DNA of 64,000 nt from Cololabis saira (GCF_033807715.1 NC_084591.1:26409090-26473089); one strand, 5' to 3'; shown: positions 21,010 through 35,012, counted from the stretch's first letter. Notes: generated from the letters alone by a model not told the origin. Numbers and translations: made by a program.

Positions 21010-24000
21010 ATTGCATTACAATTCAAACCCAGTATCTAATTTTCATCAGTCAGTTTTTAGTAAAATGATTACTTATTTCCACTTCTCTCAGTTTCTGGTT
21101 ATTTTCACTGAACATTGTAGGTTTTTCCTTCTTTATTGGAAGGGTATCAACAAATTTGTCCATTTCACATGCCAAAGTCTCTCAGACATTAAAGACGAGG
21201 CAAATGTGCAGACAGCCAACACTATTTCTTTTTAAATTAATATTAGTGACAGCCTCAGGAAGTAGGGTTACAAGCGCAGACACCTCTAAACTGCTTATGG
21301 GTGTTGTTCTTCATCAATTACTGCTTTTTGACAGATCTCTGAATAGCAAAGTGACGAAACAAACCCTCTTCAAGTCCCACCTCTCCCACCCTTCAGGGCC
21401 CATCAAGAGCAGGACTCCGGAGAATATGTGCTTATTTGTGTTATTTATTTGTAGTTTCACAGCCGAGCCCGGAGCGAGATGCTGGCTTTATATCCGGTTA
21501 CTCACGTACTTAAATCCATCCCTCACAGAGAAGTATCAGGTGTAATCTGAGATTTGGACGGCAACACAGAGTCAACACAGACAAGTCTCGGAGGATTAGT
21601 CGTGACCGATGTGGAATGGAGGCAAGCAGGAGGCAACATGAAAGTAAGAGAGGCGAGGATGAGATGAGTCCTCTGACACGTCAATGGAGGAGATACCAGA
21701 TGAAAAGAAATAAAAAATGCAAATTTAAAAAGAAACATCTGGAAAGGATTTACCCTTGACAGTATCTGAAATGTCAGCCTCAGTGGTTCTACAAACCAAA
21801 CATCTCTGTATGTTAATCCACGAGGAGTGACGGACCGGAATAAAAACAGCTGCGCTCCGACATGAAAGCCAGCAGTGGAAGTCTCATAAATCAGACATAC
21901 AACTGATATACGCAGGCTTTCCAACACTGGTTTTTTCTTCTTATTATTATTCTGTCAGGTCATGGGAAAACTAGGGAGCAACTCTGACCACCGCCTCAGC
22001 TGTCCTCACGCCGTCTCTATAATCACAAGACGTAAAATGATGGAGATGCTGTCCTGCTCTTACGTCACTCCTCGTGCAGGTGTGTGGGCATATAAAAGGT
22101 GGCCTTGTATTGACCACACACGCAAAAGGAATAGAGACGACACAGAAACGGAACATGCAACAGCCATTACAATCCCTAATCCTGCAACATCCACGCTTGG
22201 TTTCTTTAATCTCTGCGTGTGGGCGCGGCCGTGAGCGGCTCAGATGGTAAACAAGTTGCAGGGCCGTGTGGGGACTGAGTCACAGACTCAGACATCTGCA
22301 GCGTTGTAGTGAGTACTACATTGACCTTTTAATCAGTCTCAAACATCCACAAAACCCGTCAGTGTCAAAGTGCAGAGACGGCGAAACATCAGACGGGTCA
22401 AGACTCACCCTCATAAATACAAGGTGTAGTAATTAAGGGCATATTGATACAATTAATTATCCATTGCTGGGTTTTACTTGGTCATTTTCACTATAACTAG
22501 GCAGTTATTTATTGCACCTGACGACAGGTTTCTGCGATGAAAGACCAGCCAGGATGCGGTGCTTGTAACTAAACCAGATCTGAAGCCTTAATACAGAAAA
22601 ATACAAGTCAGGAGCAGGAAACAAGGGCACTACGCTAGAGAATCAAAGTGAAATCAGATGTGGCCTCTTGGGAGGGCAGTGGTTTACTGGGGTGGGTTCT
22701 TGGGTTTGGGCTCAGTGGCTGACTGAGGCTGTTCGATGACTTACTGTTGAAAAGGACAAGTTGTTTTATATGAATGAAGGGGTAAATAAAGCAGCTGCTT
22801 GGTAACACCTCTGATGCCTCATGTCCAAGTGCAGATCTATGGTTTAATTTGGGATTCCAGGATTAAAACTTTGCAAAGGTTTGAGCTCAATAGGCAAAAA
22901 AAAAATATGTTCATATTTGGGGGGGAAAGGAGGTTAATGGTGCTTAATCTACCTGTAACATTAAAGTCTGAGACTCCTGATGGTTATTTAAGAGTTCAGG
23001 AGTTATTCAAATCCCCGTCAGGAGCTTATTTTAATGAAAGCAAATGATAATGTTTAAGCTGGAAGTGAATGGCTTTAAAGAAATCCAGTAGCTAGGTTTA
23101 GCTTTCCAATACGATTTTAAATTTAAAACCTTATTTTCAGCAGCATCAGTGACTTTTTCTAAAGAGCAAATCAGAGCAACTCCACATATTTCAGTAATGC
23201 ACAACTTATTTGTGTTTTACCGGAGGTCTCAATATTTTGCAACTAAAAGTCACAATGAGGACATAAAGTCATAAGATTAGTAATCACAACAAGGGGAAAT
23301 AGCCTATTTTAAATGTAACAGTAAGATACAAAGTAAATCCTCGCTGGAAACTAGAAATCAACTAAATCCGAATTTTTTTTCTTTTTTTTTTTCTTTACAA
23401 TCTGCTGATTCTAAAAACTGAAATGAAAGCAGACGGGAACTTAATCAACACATGAGTGATCACAGAGGCTGCTGGCTATGTGTGCGCTAAGCTTTACAGT
23501 CTTGGCTTCAGACAAGTCACACAAACTGGATGTAAAGTCATTGAATAAGTTCTTGATGAAAAATTATTTAAGAAAGGAGAGGTAACACGTTTAGTCTGCA
23601 TTTCATGAGTCACCGAGGGCGGCCGCGTGCGTGTCCAGCCACGCGATGCACAGCATTTGACATGACTGATCTTGAAACAATAAAATGTTACTGGGCGTTT
23701 CCCGCACACCTGTCTTTTAAGTGCATCTCCATAATGTTGATGTCAGTCCCCGTGAACAGAGCGTTAAGTAAAACCGCTGCTCAGCTTGAGGGATCAAGGG
23801 TCAGCAGACAGCCCACATGTCAACAATCTCATAGACGTGGCCTCAGGAATGCATTTGTCATATTGACCCACTTCTGACCTGTAAGGTAGAAGGAGCAGCC
23901 AAGTAGTAAGCCTTTAATCCACAGCTGGGGGAAAGCACTAGGGCAAGTGGACCGACGCCATCTAGTAAAATCACACACTTGAACCGCTGGTTCTACAGTC

Positions 24001-24310
24001 AGCTGTCCAAGTGGAACCTGCACACTGTGGGGTTTTCAGGCCCAGATATTTAACTGGCATTAGTAGAAGACACTTTCATCAACTTTTTGAAAAAAAATTA
24101 AGAAATATAGACATTTTCTGCTCCAAAAGTCTTTATAGTATTCTGGTAATGGAACGCATTACCAGAAGAATTAAAATATAGCAAAAATGTGTTGAATTTT
24201 AAAAAAAAGGTATAAAGACATGATGATGGATAAGTACAGACGTGTTCCCGGGTAATGGAATGATGGCATAAAGAAAGGAAACAAAAGGATGGGTATATTG
24301 AGTATCATTT
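21010..24310. other. intergenic, no gene seen
   Basis: No splice-bounded coding frame recognised. Two slightly GC-rich patches occur near 22.2 and 23.6 kb. Confidence 0.45.
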
Positions 24311-24329
24311 TTATAATAATTTAAATAAT

Positions 24330-24670
24330 CCTTTTTTTTAACATGTGTGTGCAGATACATGCATGTATGTAAGTGTAAGCATGTGTAGTGTACATATGTA
24401 TGTGGATATGTAATGTGCTAGTATATATGTATGTACATGTATGGATATATGTGTAGGTACGTATGTTAGTACGTAAGTAGTTAGGTATGCATGTAAATAT
24501 GCATATGTTTTTTGTTGTTGTTAGCTATTATTCATTTGTTGTATTTATTTATATTTATATGTAAGAAGGGGGGGCATTCATAAGCTGAGGCTTCAGCCCT
24601 GCCCCTTTGGTCGTGACCTAAGTGTACATGCTTGGTGGTGACCAATACATTTTTTTCATTCATTCATTCA
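24330..24670 (+). repeat. TGTA-rich tract and probable LINE 3' remnant
   Basis: An imperfect TGTATG/TATG tract (24345-24500) is followed by a block ending AGCCCTGCCCCTTTGGTCG and a CATT repeat, a pattern seen at 3' ends of fish LINEs. The family call is tentative. Confidence 0.4.
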
Positions 24671-26589
24671 TAGTATCATAACGCCCTCCATCGAACCAAA
24701 CCACCCCTCAGAAATCCTCCGACCATCACCGTGAGCTCACTCAGCACAGTACTCAACTGAAAGGGCAACAACATAACTCTCCCTCAACACATTTATTTCA
24801 TTACACGAAGTGAATGCTGAGGACAGAAGCCCTAAAACGGTTTACAAAATTCCATGAGCACGGAGTCACGCGTCTCTCCTTTTAAGGGCTCTTTTGCAGT
24901 CTAGACCTGCTCCAACACTGATGTTAGTTAGACACCAGCGGGTGGCTCCGTGCTTTGGATGAGTCACCTGGAGCAACAATCCACAGGACAAAACCTGAAA
25001 GTTGGGCTACATCCAATCACTCGTGACACAGCAGGACCTGCCTTCAGGATATCCTTCCTACTGTCCTTTCATCTAACGCACTTTCCAAATCCATTTTAAC
25101 TTGAAAGGTCACAGAGGGCGAGGGGGGGAAATCGAGGAACGCATTCACTTCTCCCCTCTGAGCGACGGCCAGCACAGGAACAGTGACTCTGTGCCACCTT
25201 TTCCCTCACACCATTTAAAAAAAAAAAAGAAAAAAGAAATGCCTGTGAAAGGAGGGCATTGGTTTACTTTAAATAGTTCCTGTTTAATTGCGTGCTATGC
25301 CGTTTCAGTTCATTTACAATGGTTGATTTTATGATACAGGAATAGAACTTTGCTACCGTGACATGACTTCACTAGAAAAAGGATCCAAAGGGTTTGCCAA
25401 AAAAGGACAGAAAATTCAATCAGAAAAGAAATGTTTATGATGGATTATGTATATTGTTTAACTGCACAAGCATGCTCCGTGGCAGAAAACACAACTAATG
25501 AAATAATTTATTATAATATGCAATATGTAGGGTTTATTGTGACATGTTTTGTTGAAGAAGAAAATAAAAAGCAAGTCTGTGAATATCCAGTGAAACGAAT
25601 AGGTTGTATAAATTAGTGCATTCATTTTTAATTAAAGGTGGTTGTGATTTTCAAACAGAAATTTTAAAACGCTTGTAAGAAAGACAAATATGACCAATAC
25701 CAAAACAAAAACAGCCAAAAGTTTAGAAACTTAAGGTGTTCTTAAGTCCACCTTAAGATGCTGCGTACAGCATGTTTCTACAAGTTTGAGCAGCTTCTCT
25801 GTAATACAAGACAAAATTGCAGCCATCTCCTTTAAAAATAGAAAAAACATACTTTCTCCTCCCTCTTTGCTTCCCATGCTGATCTTATGGAAGATTAACT
25901 CAAATTTTAAACATATAAAGATCATAACACACAGAGAATATTGCCCACTTTCCCATCAGCAACAGCACCATGTGACTTCAGGAGATACCCAACCCGCTGC
26001 ATTGCAGCTCCAAACAGTGGAAAAAGGAAGTTGGTGAAATGTAAGAAACATCTGAGATCAATATTACTGATCAATAGGACAGAGGCGCCGTCGCTCAAAT
26101 GAGAAAGAATGAGACTGGGTCTGATGGACAGTCCTGTCAGGTCAGGACTGTCCCGCTCCATTAAGCCACAGACTGACTCCTGGTTCTGTCAGCTGATGTA
26201 TGGCTCCATCTGGGTCAGCGAGAGCACTATGTCTCTCAATGCTAAAGCCAATGTGCAGTCAGTCAAGAGGACTCAAAGCAGGCAAACAAAAGTGTGCATC
26301 AGTCATGATTTGGGCTTGATGAAGGACTGTGCTGTGGATCGTTTGTGTGCTGTACATCTCCTCACTGGGTGGCCAGGGAGGGTCATGATCAACCCGCACT
26401 CAGATCCACATCAGAACTGTTTCCACATTGCACATCATCATATTTATTCATTTTTTATTTTTAATCTACACTTGACACTTTCATTGAGGCGCTGCATTGT
26501 TATGTTATTATATGTTACTAACAAAGTTTTTCTGTTTGTCGTTGATACTAACCTTTGTTTTTTCGGGCATCTATGTAGCTGCTGAATAC

Positions 26590-26613
26590 TTTGTATTTCC
26601 CCTGGGATTAATA

Positions 26614-26646
<33 letters not shown>

Positions 26647-26680
26647 TCTAAGTATCTATCTATCTATCTATCTATCTATC
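26590..26680 (+). repeat. LINE tail with (TAAG)n and (TATC)n microsatellites
   Basis: TTTCCCCTGGGATTAATAAAG immediately precedes TAAG repeats (26615-26646) and TATC repeats (26653-26680). This polyadenylation-like motif plus tetranucleotide tail is typical of a fish LINE family. The upstream 150 bp may be its 3'UTR. Confidence 0.6.
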
Positions 26681-27178
26681 CAACAGGGTACACCTCTATT
26701 AACAACAACTTTTTAGATTTCAAAAGGTGCCACATTAAATGCTCCACCTGATTCTCCTTTTCACTGACCTAATCAAAGAGACAGACCTTATGAATAAGTA
26801 AATAGACAGTGTCATGGTCACGTTTCACATCAGTTGAGACATTTCCAACTGAACAGATGCAGAGCTTGGTGCAGATATATTTACTGTATTTTAGTGGCTC
26901 CCTGCGCAACTCTGGACCATCTGTGTTATTATTCTACATGCCATGCTACACATATCTGTGACACATAACATGTGTAGAGTTACATAAGCATTAAATAAAC
27001 CAAGTTCCCCCCACACCGACATTTAATCGCTGTTGAAACTAACAAAAAAACGTTTTTTTCAGCTTTTGTAACTTTATTTAGATCCAAATACTGTTACTGT
27101 AATTAAAAATTAAAGCTGTTTAACGAAGTGTATCTGCACTTCTGTGCGCTTTTGCCGTCTCGGCCCTGACCGTGTAGC

Positions 27179-27923
27179 CTACTATCCAGGGGCGAAAAAC
27201 CCGGGGGGGACAGGGGGGACAAGTCCCCCCCATTAGTAAAGCTGTCCCCCCCTAGAATAATTTGAGACAGAATTAATAATTTTGGAACAATGCAGTAGTA
27301 TTTAGTAGTGATGCACCAAAATAAAAATGTGTGGCCGAAACCGAAATCGAAAATAATAATAAACAGTAAAATCTCATTACACTTAAAACAAGACTCATCA
27401 CTGGAAAAAAACAACAATTTTCACCTGTTAAATTTTCACTTGATATAAGTAGAAAAATCTGCCAGTGGAACAAGATTTATCTTCTCATTACAAGCAAAAA
27501 AATCTTGTTCCACTGGCAGATTTTTCTACTTATTTCAAGTGAAAATCTACTTGAAACAGGTGAAAATTGTTGTTTTTTCCAGTGATGAGTCTTGTTTTAA
27601 GTGTAATGAGATTTTTTTTAACTAAAAATGAGACATTTTAACTAGAAATAAGACAAATATTCTTGTTAAGATTTTGGGTTTTTGCATTGTATTATGTCAG
27701 ATGTGCTGTATTATTGCCACCTTCCACCTAATACCATTGTTTTGTATTACTCTAAGAAAGGTCTTCTGCCTGTTTGCGAGATAGAGATGAAAATGTCAAA
27801 ATGCTGTATTAAAAGGAAGGCTAAAACTTTTATTCCTTGTCCCCCACTGGATTTATTCTCTAAAATTTTACTGTTTATTGTCCCCCCCAACTATGAAACG
27901 GGATTTTCGCCCCTGCTACTATC
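27179..27923. mobile_element. hAT-type element with internal hairpin, 8-bp TSD
   Basis: Body 27187-27915 (729 bp). Ends CAGGGGCGAAAAACCCGG and, reverse-complemented, CAGGGGCGAAAATCCCGT. Flanks are exact CTACTATC copies (27179-27186 and 27916-27923). It carries C/G runs and the long inverted repeat at 27370-27612. Confidence 0.9.
27370..27612. repeat. long inverted repeat (hairpin) inside hAT element
   Basis: Arms of about 105-115 nt. The inner arms read CCAGTGGAACAAGAT and ATCTTGTTCCACTGG around a loop of about 25 nt containing CTTCTCATTACAAGC. A second copy lies at 48781-48980. Confidence 0.88.
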
Positions 27924-28349
27924 AATAAATACAACTTGATTTGCAATCTGGAGGAAATGCTGGCAGAGGTTGTTCTTGCAGGACTGAATGGTGCCACCAA
28001 CCACTGCATTCCGCAGGCTGTCCCATTCAATTAAAGCCGAGCAGGATGCACCAGCAGACAGTCCCCGTATAATGCATGTACAACATGTCAGATTGATCGT
28101 GTGCTTAAGCAGTTAAGTCGTTAGTTGCACTAATAAAAATCCACCGAGCGTGTCATTCCCAGGCGTGCAGAAGTGCAGTCCCCAGATCCCACGGTCACGT
28201 TAACACGCTGAGTTTGTTATACGACAGGACTGCGGACTCCTACCTTTGAATCCTCCTGTGTTTACAGTCCACTCGTGTAAGGTGAGGATGAATCCATATC
28301 CCTGTGCTGACCTAGTTTTCACAAGTAAAATCCAAAGTGTTTGTCACTT

Positions 28350-28760
28350 ATGTAGGTAATAACGCTCCGTTCAGACTAGTTCCCAGGGCCGAACGGCAGA
28401 GGGACAAGGCGCAACTTGAAACTGACAGAGAGGGATTGGTCGAGACCATAATGGCTGGAAGGAGGGGGGGAGTGAAAGTCTACTCGTAACAATAGGGTAT
28501 AGAACGTGTGATAAATGACACATCTAACTGTATTAACTTTAGAATGCAAGTAAATAAAATCAGTAAAATAGTAAATGTTGTGATAAATCCGTCTGAAACG
28601 TGTTTTTAAGTAAATGTCTTTGACTACGTAAGGTGGGGAACCCCCACCACTCCTTGAAGTCAGTCCTCGTGTCTTTGCTCAGTTTAATCCGATTGGTCTC
28701 TTCCAACGTGACGCAGCAGCGCTGCCGCGTTCAGTATATGTCGGAGACAACAAAACTAGT
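28350..28760 (-). promoter_or_regulatory. speculative promoter-like patch (CCAAT boxes, CRE-like site)
   Basis: On the minus strand there are two CCAAT sequences (ACCAATC near 28434 and 28692) and a TGCGTCACG CRE/AP-1-like site near 28709, in a patch slightly richer in CpG than its surroundings. It could serve mical3, but no first exon or donor was identified. Weak. Confidence 0.18.
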
Positions 28761-29318
28761 TACAAAACATGGGGAATTGACAAGTTTGATGCCTTTTGTG
28801 GTTTCCTAAAAATACACAGAACTTAAAACTATCTATTGTCTTGAAGTATTCCACGATTGTCAAATAATAAACAATTAATTGCTGTAATTAAGAAGAGACA
28901 TTTAGAAAGATAGGTGTCAACAACTACGAGCTTAAAGTAAGCACAGTAATAAAGTGATAAATGCGGTTTTCTCGGAAAATGAATGGATAATATCTGGCAT
29001 GTTGACTTCAGTTAAATCAAATTCTTTCAAAAGAGTGTTTATCCGAATCTGCTCAACTGTCATCCTGTTGGGACTAAGAGGAAATCTATTTTTGTTGATT
29101 TGTTCGACTGAGTTATCAGAGCAATTCAATGAGTAAAGTGTGGCACCCAGCTGTTTTTTACTTTTTTATATGGTCCCAATAAAAGTAGAGACAGTATTAA
29201 TTCAAGTCATGCACTGATTAGATTGCATGACGTAGGTGATTGCAATAATTCCTCAGTTACATTGGCCTGTAATGTATTTTCACATGGAATCTATACTGCA
29301 GACTTCCAAAGTTTATGT

Positions 29319-29322
<4 letters not shown>

Positions 29323-29392
<70 letters not shown>

Positions 29393-29413
29393 GTATATAT
29401 GTATATATGTATA
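29323..29413. repeat. (AT)n microsatellite
   Basis: AT dinucleotides to 29386, then GTATAT-type variants. Confidence 0.95.
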
Positions 29414-29666
29414 AACTCACTTCATTTTCCATACTCATCAACCTACGGCAGACAGGGATAAAAAACACAAGAAATAAAATCAAACTACAAAATCAAAGTG
29501 CTACTAATAATCCCTGAAAATGATTATAATGTGTGAAGTCCACCAAAATTACAATTGGCTAATCTGTTCAACTGGCTTACATGCGGCTAAACATGATACA
29601 GTAGTAAAATGTCACAACTTAAGGTTGAATTGTATGCACTTTGACAAGTAAAAGGTTGTATCTGGT

Positions 29667-29800
29667 TGTCAGATAGCCCACCTGGTTAAGCAGGTGTCCC
29701 TCTGTACAAAGGCTGCAGTCCTCGTGCAGTCAGACCAGGTTCAAGTCCTGACCTGTTGCCCTTTTCTACATGTTTTCCCCCCTTTATCTATTGTCTATTC
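29667..29800 (+). mobile_element. tRNA-derived SINE
   Basis: A Pol III box A-like TAGCCCACCTGG (from 29674) and box B GGTTCAAGTCC (29738-29748), followed by CCTGACCTGTTGCCCTTTTC and a pyrimidine-rich stretch, match the common teleost tRNA-SINE body. It does not fold as an intact tRNA. The right boundary is approximate. Confidence 0.65.
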
Positions 29801-30961
29801 TCTGCTGATTACAGTGCGACGATAGGCTTTTCTTGACCATGCTAGAAGGAGGAACCTTGCTGCCACAATCAGCTCTGCGCACATTACACAGTCAGTCTCT
29901 CCCTCTCAAGAATCAAGCAAGGGACAGACCTTTCTCTCACTTCCTGTCTTTGGAGTGATATGCTTGTGAGCCTGGTTTTTGAGAGAACAGTGACACAAGG
30001 CACTTACAACCCCTGATAAAGACCCTGTGTAAACATGCATTTAAATACAGCCATGTGGGCAGAACTGCATCTACAACATTTTAGTTCAATTTGTTTGAAT
30101 AAGGGGGAAAAGAAAGTTAAATGGTATGCATATGTTTCAGTCAAGCACAATATCATGTGATATACTACCCAGATGGCATTTGCCTAAAGTGAGGACTGAG
30201 CAGGAATCCTGCATGTAAGAAAGTGTACTCCTGCATTTCAAGCCTTCAACACAGCCCAAACAATGTTATTATCTCCCATCAGATTGGTGTTTTGGGAGTT
30301 TGGACCTCTGGGAATATCTTCCACTGTTTGTAATATTCTTTGATCCCTTCAGCCCCGCCTAAGTAGCGTTCTCCGGGTCCACTCCTGTTCTGCTAAAGGA
30401 TCCTTCTACTATAGAGGGTTTACCCCGAGAAGTGACTGAGAGTTCCTCCCTCATGTTAAGGTGGTATTAAAATAACATCCATGTGAATGCCAAGGCGCAG
30501 CTTTACCCATCAGAACATTTCATTGTAAGATCAACAGCTTTACTGACCTGTACCTGTCGGTGGTTTTAACGATTTGGCTGATCTTGTAGGTATAAGTCTC
30601 CATGTTTTACTGTTCCTTAAAACAAGGATTTTGATAGCTGAAATAAATTAAAAGCTGCTTTGTGATTTCCAATTTCCACAATGAAACTACTCTCCTAATT
30701 GAAGACAGCCACATTATACCACAGCTCCCACTTGTTAATTCAGTACTATGAAGTGCAAACCTGTAATTCAAAACAGCTACCGCCTGATTATGAATGTACT
30801 TGCAGGCAGGAAGACTTATTGTTTCTACCACCACACAGGCATTCCACATATGAGGTCTTCACTCAGAACAGGCTGTCCTAGTCGGATTTGTGTGGATTTG
30901 CTAATTAAACAGAACCACAGGAGGATGCAGGGAGCCGAGCAGGCCCGCTTGTGTAAGACTC

Positions 30962-31020
30962 AGAGAGAGAGAGTGAGAGAGAGAAAGAGAAAGAGAGGGA
31001 ATGAGAGAGAGAGAGAAGAA
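30962..31020. repeat. (GA)n-rich tract
   Basis: Imperfect GAGA repeats with AAAG and GGGA interruptions. Confidence 0.85.
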
Positions 31021-34000
31021 GATGACAGATTTAAAGCACTGGCAATGAAAAAATGGATGAAGATTACAAGCCTGAGGCGACCTGACCTGCAGCTGTAACA
31101 TAATGCATTGGGGAGTTTCAGCGCGTACGGAAACTGCCTCTAATTGTGCCGAGCTCTTTGGTTCCCACCACACCTCTGTTCATTACAGAGGGTTGTCCTT
31201 TCCCGTCAGTGGATGCTGAATGAAGCATACAAACAAAGGCTTGTCTGCCTAAGGTGAAGCAGCCTGCGTTTATTCTCCATATCACAAAGGAATTACACGT
31301 GATGTCATCCCTGACATCTTCAAAGGGACTTGCCTAATCACACCATCGCACACGGATGACAACAAACTGGACAAGATATTTCATTCATATCAGATGGAAC
31401 TGATAGAGGATAAAAACGGTGAAGCACTTACTTTACTGAAGGAAGACGCGCTCAACCTGAAGGTCCAAAAAATGTATTTCTTTGGCTGGGAGTGCGATTG
31501 GTCCCTTCTATAATCCTTCTTCCTTTTCACCCTTCCCTGTCTGCCTCTCCGCCTGCATTCTCTCCCCCTCCTCTTCTCACCACAGCAAGATGCTGCCTGG
31601 ACCAGTGTTTGTTGTCATGGTAACCAACAATGTGGGGGTGGGTGGGGTTGGGGGGGGGGGGGGGGGGGGACCATGTGACCTGGTCTCTTTTGGTGCTGAT
31701 TGGCCAGATGAAATGACATAAGGAAGGGGTAGATGGGGGGAGGGAGTGATGTCACACACCCACCAGTTCACAGATTGGAGGAATCCTCAGGAAGGCTGCA
31801 GACAAGCACACAGACACAATGGGTGTCTTCTTGAGGTGGGGTTGATATGAGGTGGAACACTGACTGACTGATTTAGTGGCTTGCGTACTGGCTTACAGGA
31901 TTTCTGACGTCTTGAGGTGTCAGTCTGGACACGTCTCAGCTTGAAAGAGCCTCCTCTCATCTGCATTGCTGCTGCTGCAGCTCTGAAATACTTTCCTAAC
32001 TACCAGGTCCCAGGATGCAGAAATAACTCAAGCAGTTTTTCAAGCAGTCCCATTTGAGGGTGTTTGACCTCCTGATCACTCACACTTCAGCTTCCTACAG
32101 AGGCTGCAGAAATCTATTCATATAAGCCAAAGAGCGATGCCAACACAAACCCAACTTCTGCTATTCATCCAGACACAGTAATACTCAATGCATGTAAAGG
32201 TAAATATTCAAAGAGCAAACCAAGAGGACACAAAAGCAGACTGTCTCTCCTAGCCATGCAGTGTATTCCCTGAATTAAGACATTACACTGGTGTTGCCTC
32301 TATCTTTATGAAGTAGAGTAGAGTAAAACTAAGAAACTAAGAGTACTAATGCAACGTTTGGAATTCTATAATAATAAACACACATTCATCTGTAATACAT
32401 TTGAGGTGTTGTAAAGACATAAAACCTTTGGAAAATGCTGGCACAAGAATAGCAGCGCTTGAGCTCTTGAGTTGGAGAGACACAAAGGCTTACTGCATTC
32501 ATTGAGACAATATAAAAGGAAAAGAAAAATCAAAAAAGAGCTTTCATACTTTGGGAAACTAGGGCTCAGTCAATTTCATGCTCATTCCCAGAGATGACAT
32601 GAGTGATCATGGTCCAAACTTGTTGTCCAGGCTGTTGTGTAACAGTCTTGGGATCGGTCCAGTTCTCCCAGAGATGAAAAATGTTCTTGTTCTGGAGAAC
32701 TCATGTTGATTTTTATGAAAGATGGCATGTCTGCCAGCTTGGAAGTCCTCATATTTGAGGATCATAAATGATGGTTTTGTTTTCTGTCATCAATTGTGTT
32801 CGTTGGAAACGTTGCTTTGCATATTTAGGGAACAGTGTGTGCATATGTGGGTTTATTTTTCTTTTCTTTATAGTCAAAAGCAGACACACACCTTTTGTTG
32901 ACTTGTGTTTACATACAGTCGCTCTTCATCCTCTTTGGAGTGCAATTTGCTCTTGTTTTTTTTCTTTACCCTTTTTTACTGAATGCATACTGTCTGAAAT
33001 GTACGTCAGACATCATGCTGAGAGGGCTACCGGGACAGCATTATACATTATTCAGTCATTTTACATTATTCAGTCATTTTACTCCTACTGGTATAAGTAG
33101 ACATTTACGTTTATTAATAAAATATGCACTACTGTCTCCAAAGCCATCTGTTTGAGACACTGTACATAATGGTGTTATTAAGTGTCTCTTTTTTTTTTCT
33201 TCTTGCCAGCAGTCACAAGTTGCCTGCTAAGAGCTTCCCGTCCCCCCATCTGCATCATACTATGCTTTGTTTTTCCTGGAATAAACACAGTTTGTATTTT
33301 ACTTAAACAATATTTTTGGAAAAGAAACTGTAGGTATTTCTTTTTCTTCTTTTAGACAATCTTGTAAGGATGAGGGAAATGAATATCCTAAATGATGAAC
33401 TGAATGAATACTTCAGTTTTTGCACAGAGAAATGTGATATTTGGTGTCAGATTCACTTAAACGGCTAAAACAAAAGAAGGCACTGCATCCGCGGGCATGA
33501 ATACAGTAGGCGAGAGAGATAACGAGAGCAGTCACACTAATAGGGGATCTCATCATGTTCATGGTTTGCAATCAGGAAGCAGTTATGGGCCAGTGAGCAC
33601 TCAGCTGCAGGAGAAGGAGGAAGAGTGTGAATTTCAGAGGACTGGCATTTACTCCTGAGTTGAATTGAGTTGAGTTGAATGCCCCCCCAACACAGAAATT
33701 GTGTTTGAGTGAAATCCTACAACTGCATTTTCAGGTGTTTTGACCAATAATGACAACATTGCAGGTGAACAGGTATTGCCAAATCAAAGGACCAAAGAAA
33801 AAAGAAGAAAAGAAAAAAACACACTTGTATGGAATTACTTGCCAACATAAATGGCAAAGACAATAATAGAGGTCAGACAAAAAGGTCAATCAGTGTTTGT
33901 TTTCACAATGAAAGTCACTATTCGATGTAAGTCTAAATAGGTCAGTTGAAAAGTGTATATTAAGTCAAAATGACTTGTTACAGAGGTGGATCCGTCTAGA

Positions 34001-34390
34001 TAACAGAAGACTGAAAAGCACAGCTCTCAGGGAGATCAAGAGCAACACCAAAGATTCAGCAGCGAGCATCACTTCAGAGAACACTGAGAATTATCACATG
34101 CAGCTTAGTTCACAGTCTGCTTGGTACAGGGTCAACAAGTAAGCGATACAGCAGAAAGTCCCAGATGAACACAATATGAACCCTACCATTTCAGACGCGC
34201 CATATTGAAAAACATCTTCTAAGAATCACATCAGTATTTTTGGTAACATGAATCCAGCCAGTTCTGTAACTTGAACATTCAATTTCCTCCAGAAACATGA
34301 GCATTAACTCTGCAAAAAAACCACATAAATCAGTTCCAGTATAATGCCCCTGAGCATGATGGTTGGATGAAAAAATTAGGAGACTGTGTG
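31021..34390. other. intergenic, no gene seen
   Basis: Only unconserved short frames. Contains a G homopolymer (31650-31669) and a short tandem copy of CATTATTCAGTCATTTTA-like sequence at 33046-33085. Confidence 0.45.
31650..31669. repeat. poly-G run of 20
   Basis: Twenty consecutive G after GGGGGTGGGTGGGGTT. Together these can form a G-quadruplex. Confidence 0.9.
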
Positions 34391-34395
34391 TGTGA

Positions 34396-34399
<4 letters not shown>

Positions 34400-34476
<77 letters not shown>
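34400..34476. repeat. (AG)n microsatellite
   Basis: About 38 AG units. RE/SL repeat frames across it are artefacts. Confidence 0.96.
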
Positions 34477-34478
<2 letters not shown>

Positions 34479-34951
34479 GGTAGGGGGTCCAGCAGAGGAA
34501 TCAAGCTGGAGAACAAACGTTTCCTTGGGAAAACACACCATATGTGGCAGAGGAGAGGGAAAGAGCAAACAATGAGGGCAAATTCAGGAGGTCTGGCTGT
34601 GTCTGTGGCTGTCTGAGCAGATCTAAATATAACTGCATGTGTTTAGGAGACCTCAAACCAAGGCTGCGCAAGGACTCAAGCTGCAGCGGTAACCAGGGCG
34701 CAGCCTCACTGAACCCGTTTCTCACACTGCCGGTCATTTAACTGTGACCGTGAACCACGAACACTGTGAGTTATGAATCCGGCCTGTCCTGCGAGTTAAA
34801 AGGGGTCAAAGTGCATGGATGTGACTCTCTTTCACTGGCCCTGTCCTGATCATTAGCAACACACAAGGATGTTCAAGGCCCAAGTAAAGCTTTGGATGTC
34901 ATGACTCAGGGCCAAAGGTGAGTGGAGTAGATGTCTGTATTGGCTTTAACC

Positions 34952-34952
<1 letters not shown>

Positions 34953-35010
<58 letters not shown>
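34953..35010. repeat. compound (TCTG)n(TCTA)n microsatellite
   Basis: About seven TCTG units run directly into about seven TCTA units. Confidence 0.95.

Positions 35011-35012
<2 letters not shown>

Noticed and set aside
26109..26585. 158-codon plus-strand open frame
   Set aside because: Runs into a LINE 3' tail at 26.59 kb. Composition is random and no known protein is matched.
26615..26680. Regularly spaced short repeats considered as a CRISPR array (also 34953-35010)
   Set aside because: Simple tetranucleotide microsatellites in a vertebrate genome, with no spacer structure.
29667..29752. Possible tRNA gene with box A and box B
   Set aside because: No clean acceptor-stem pairing, and the 3' continuation matches the body of a teleost SINE.
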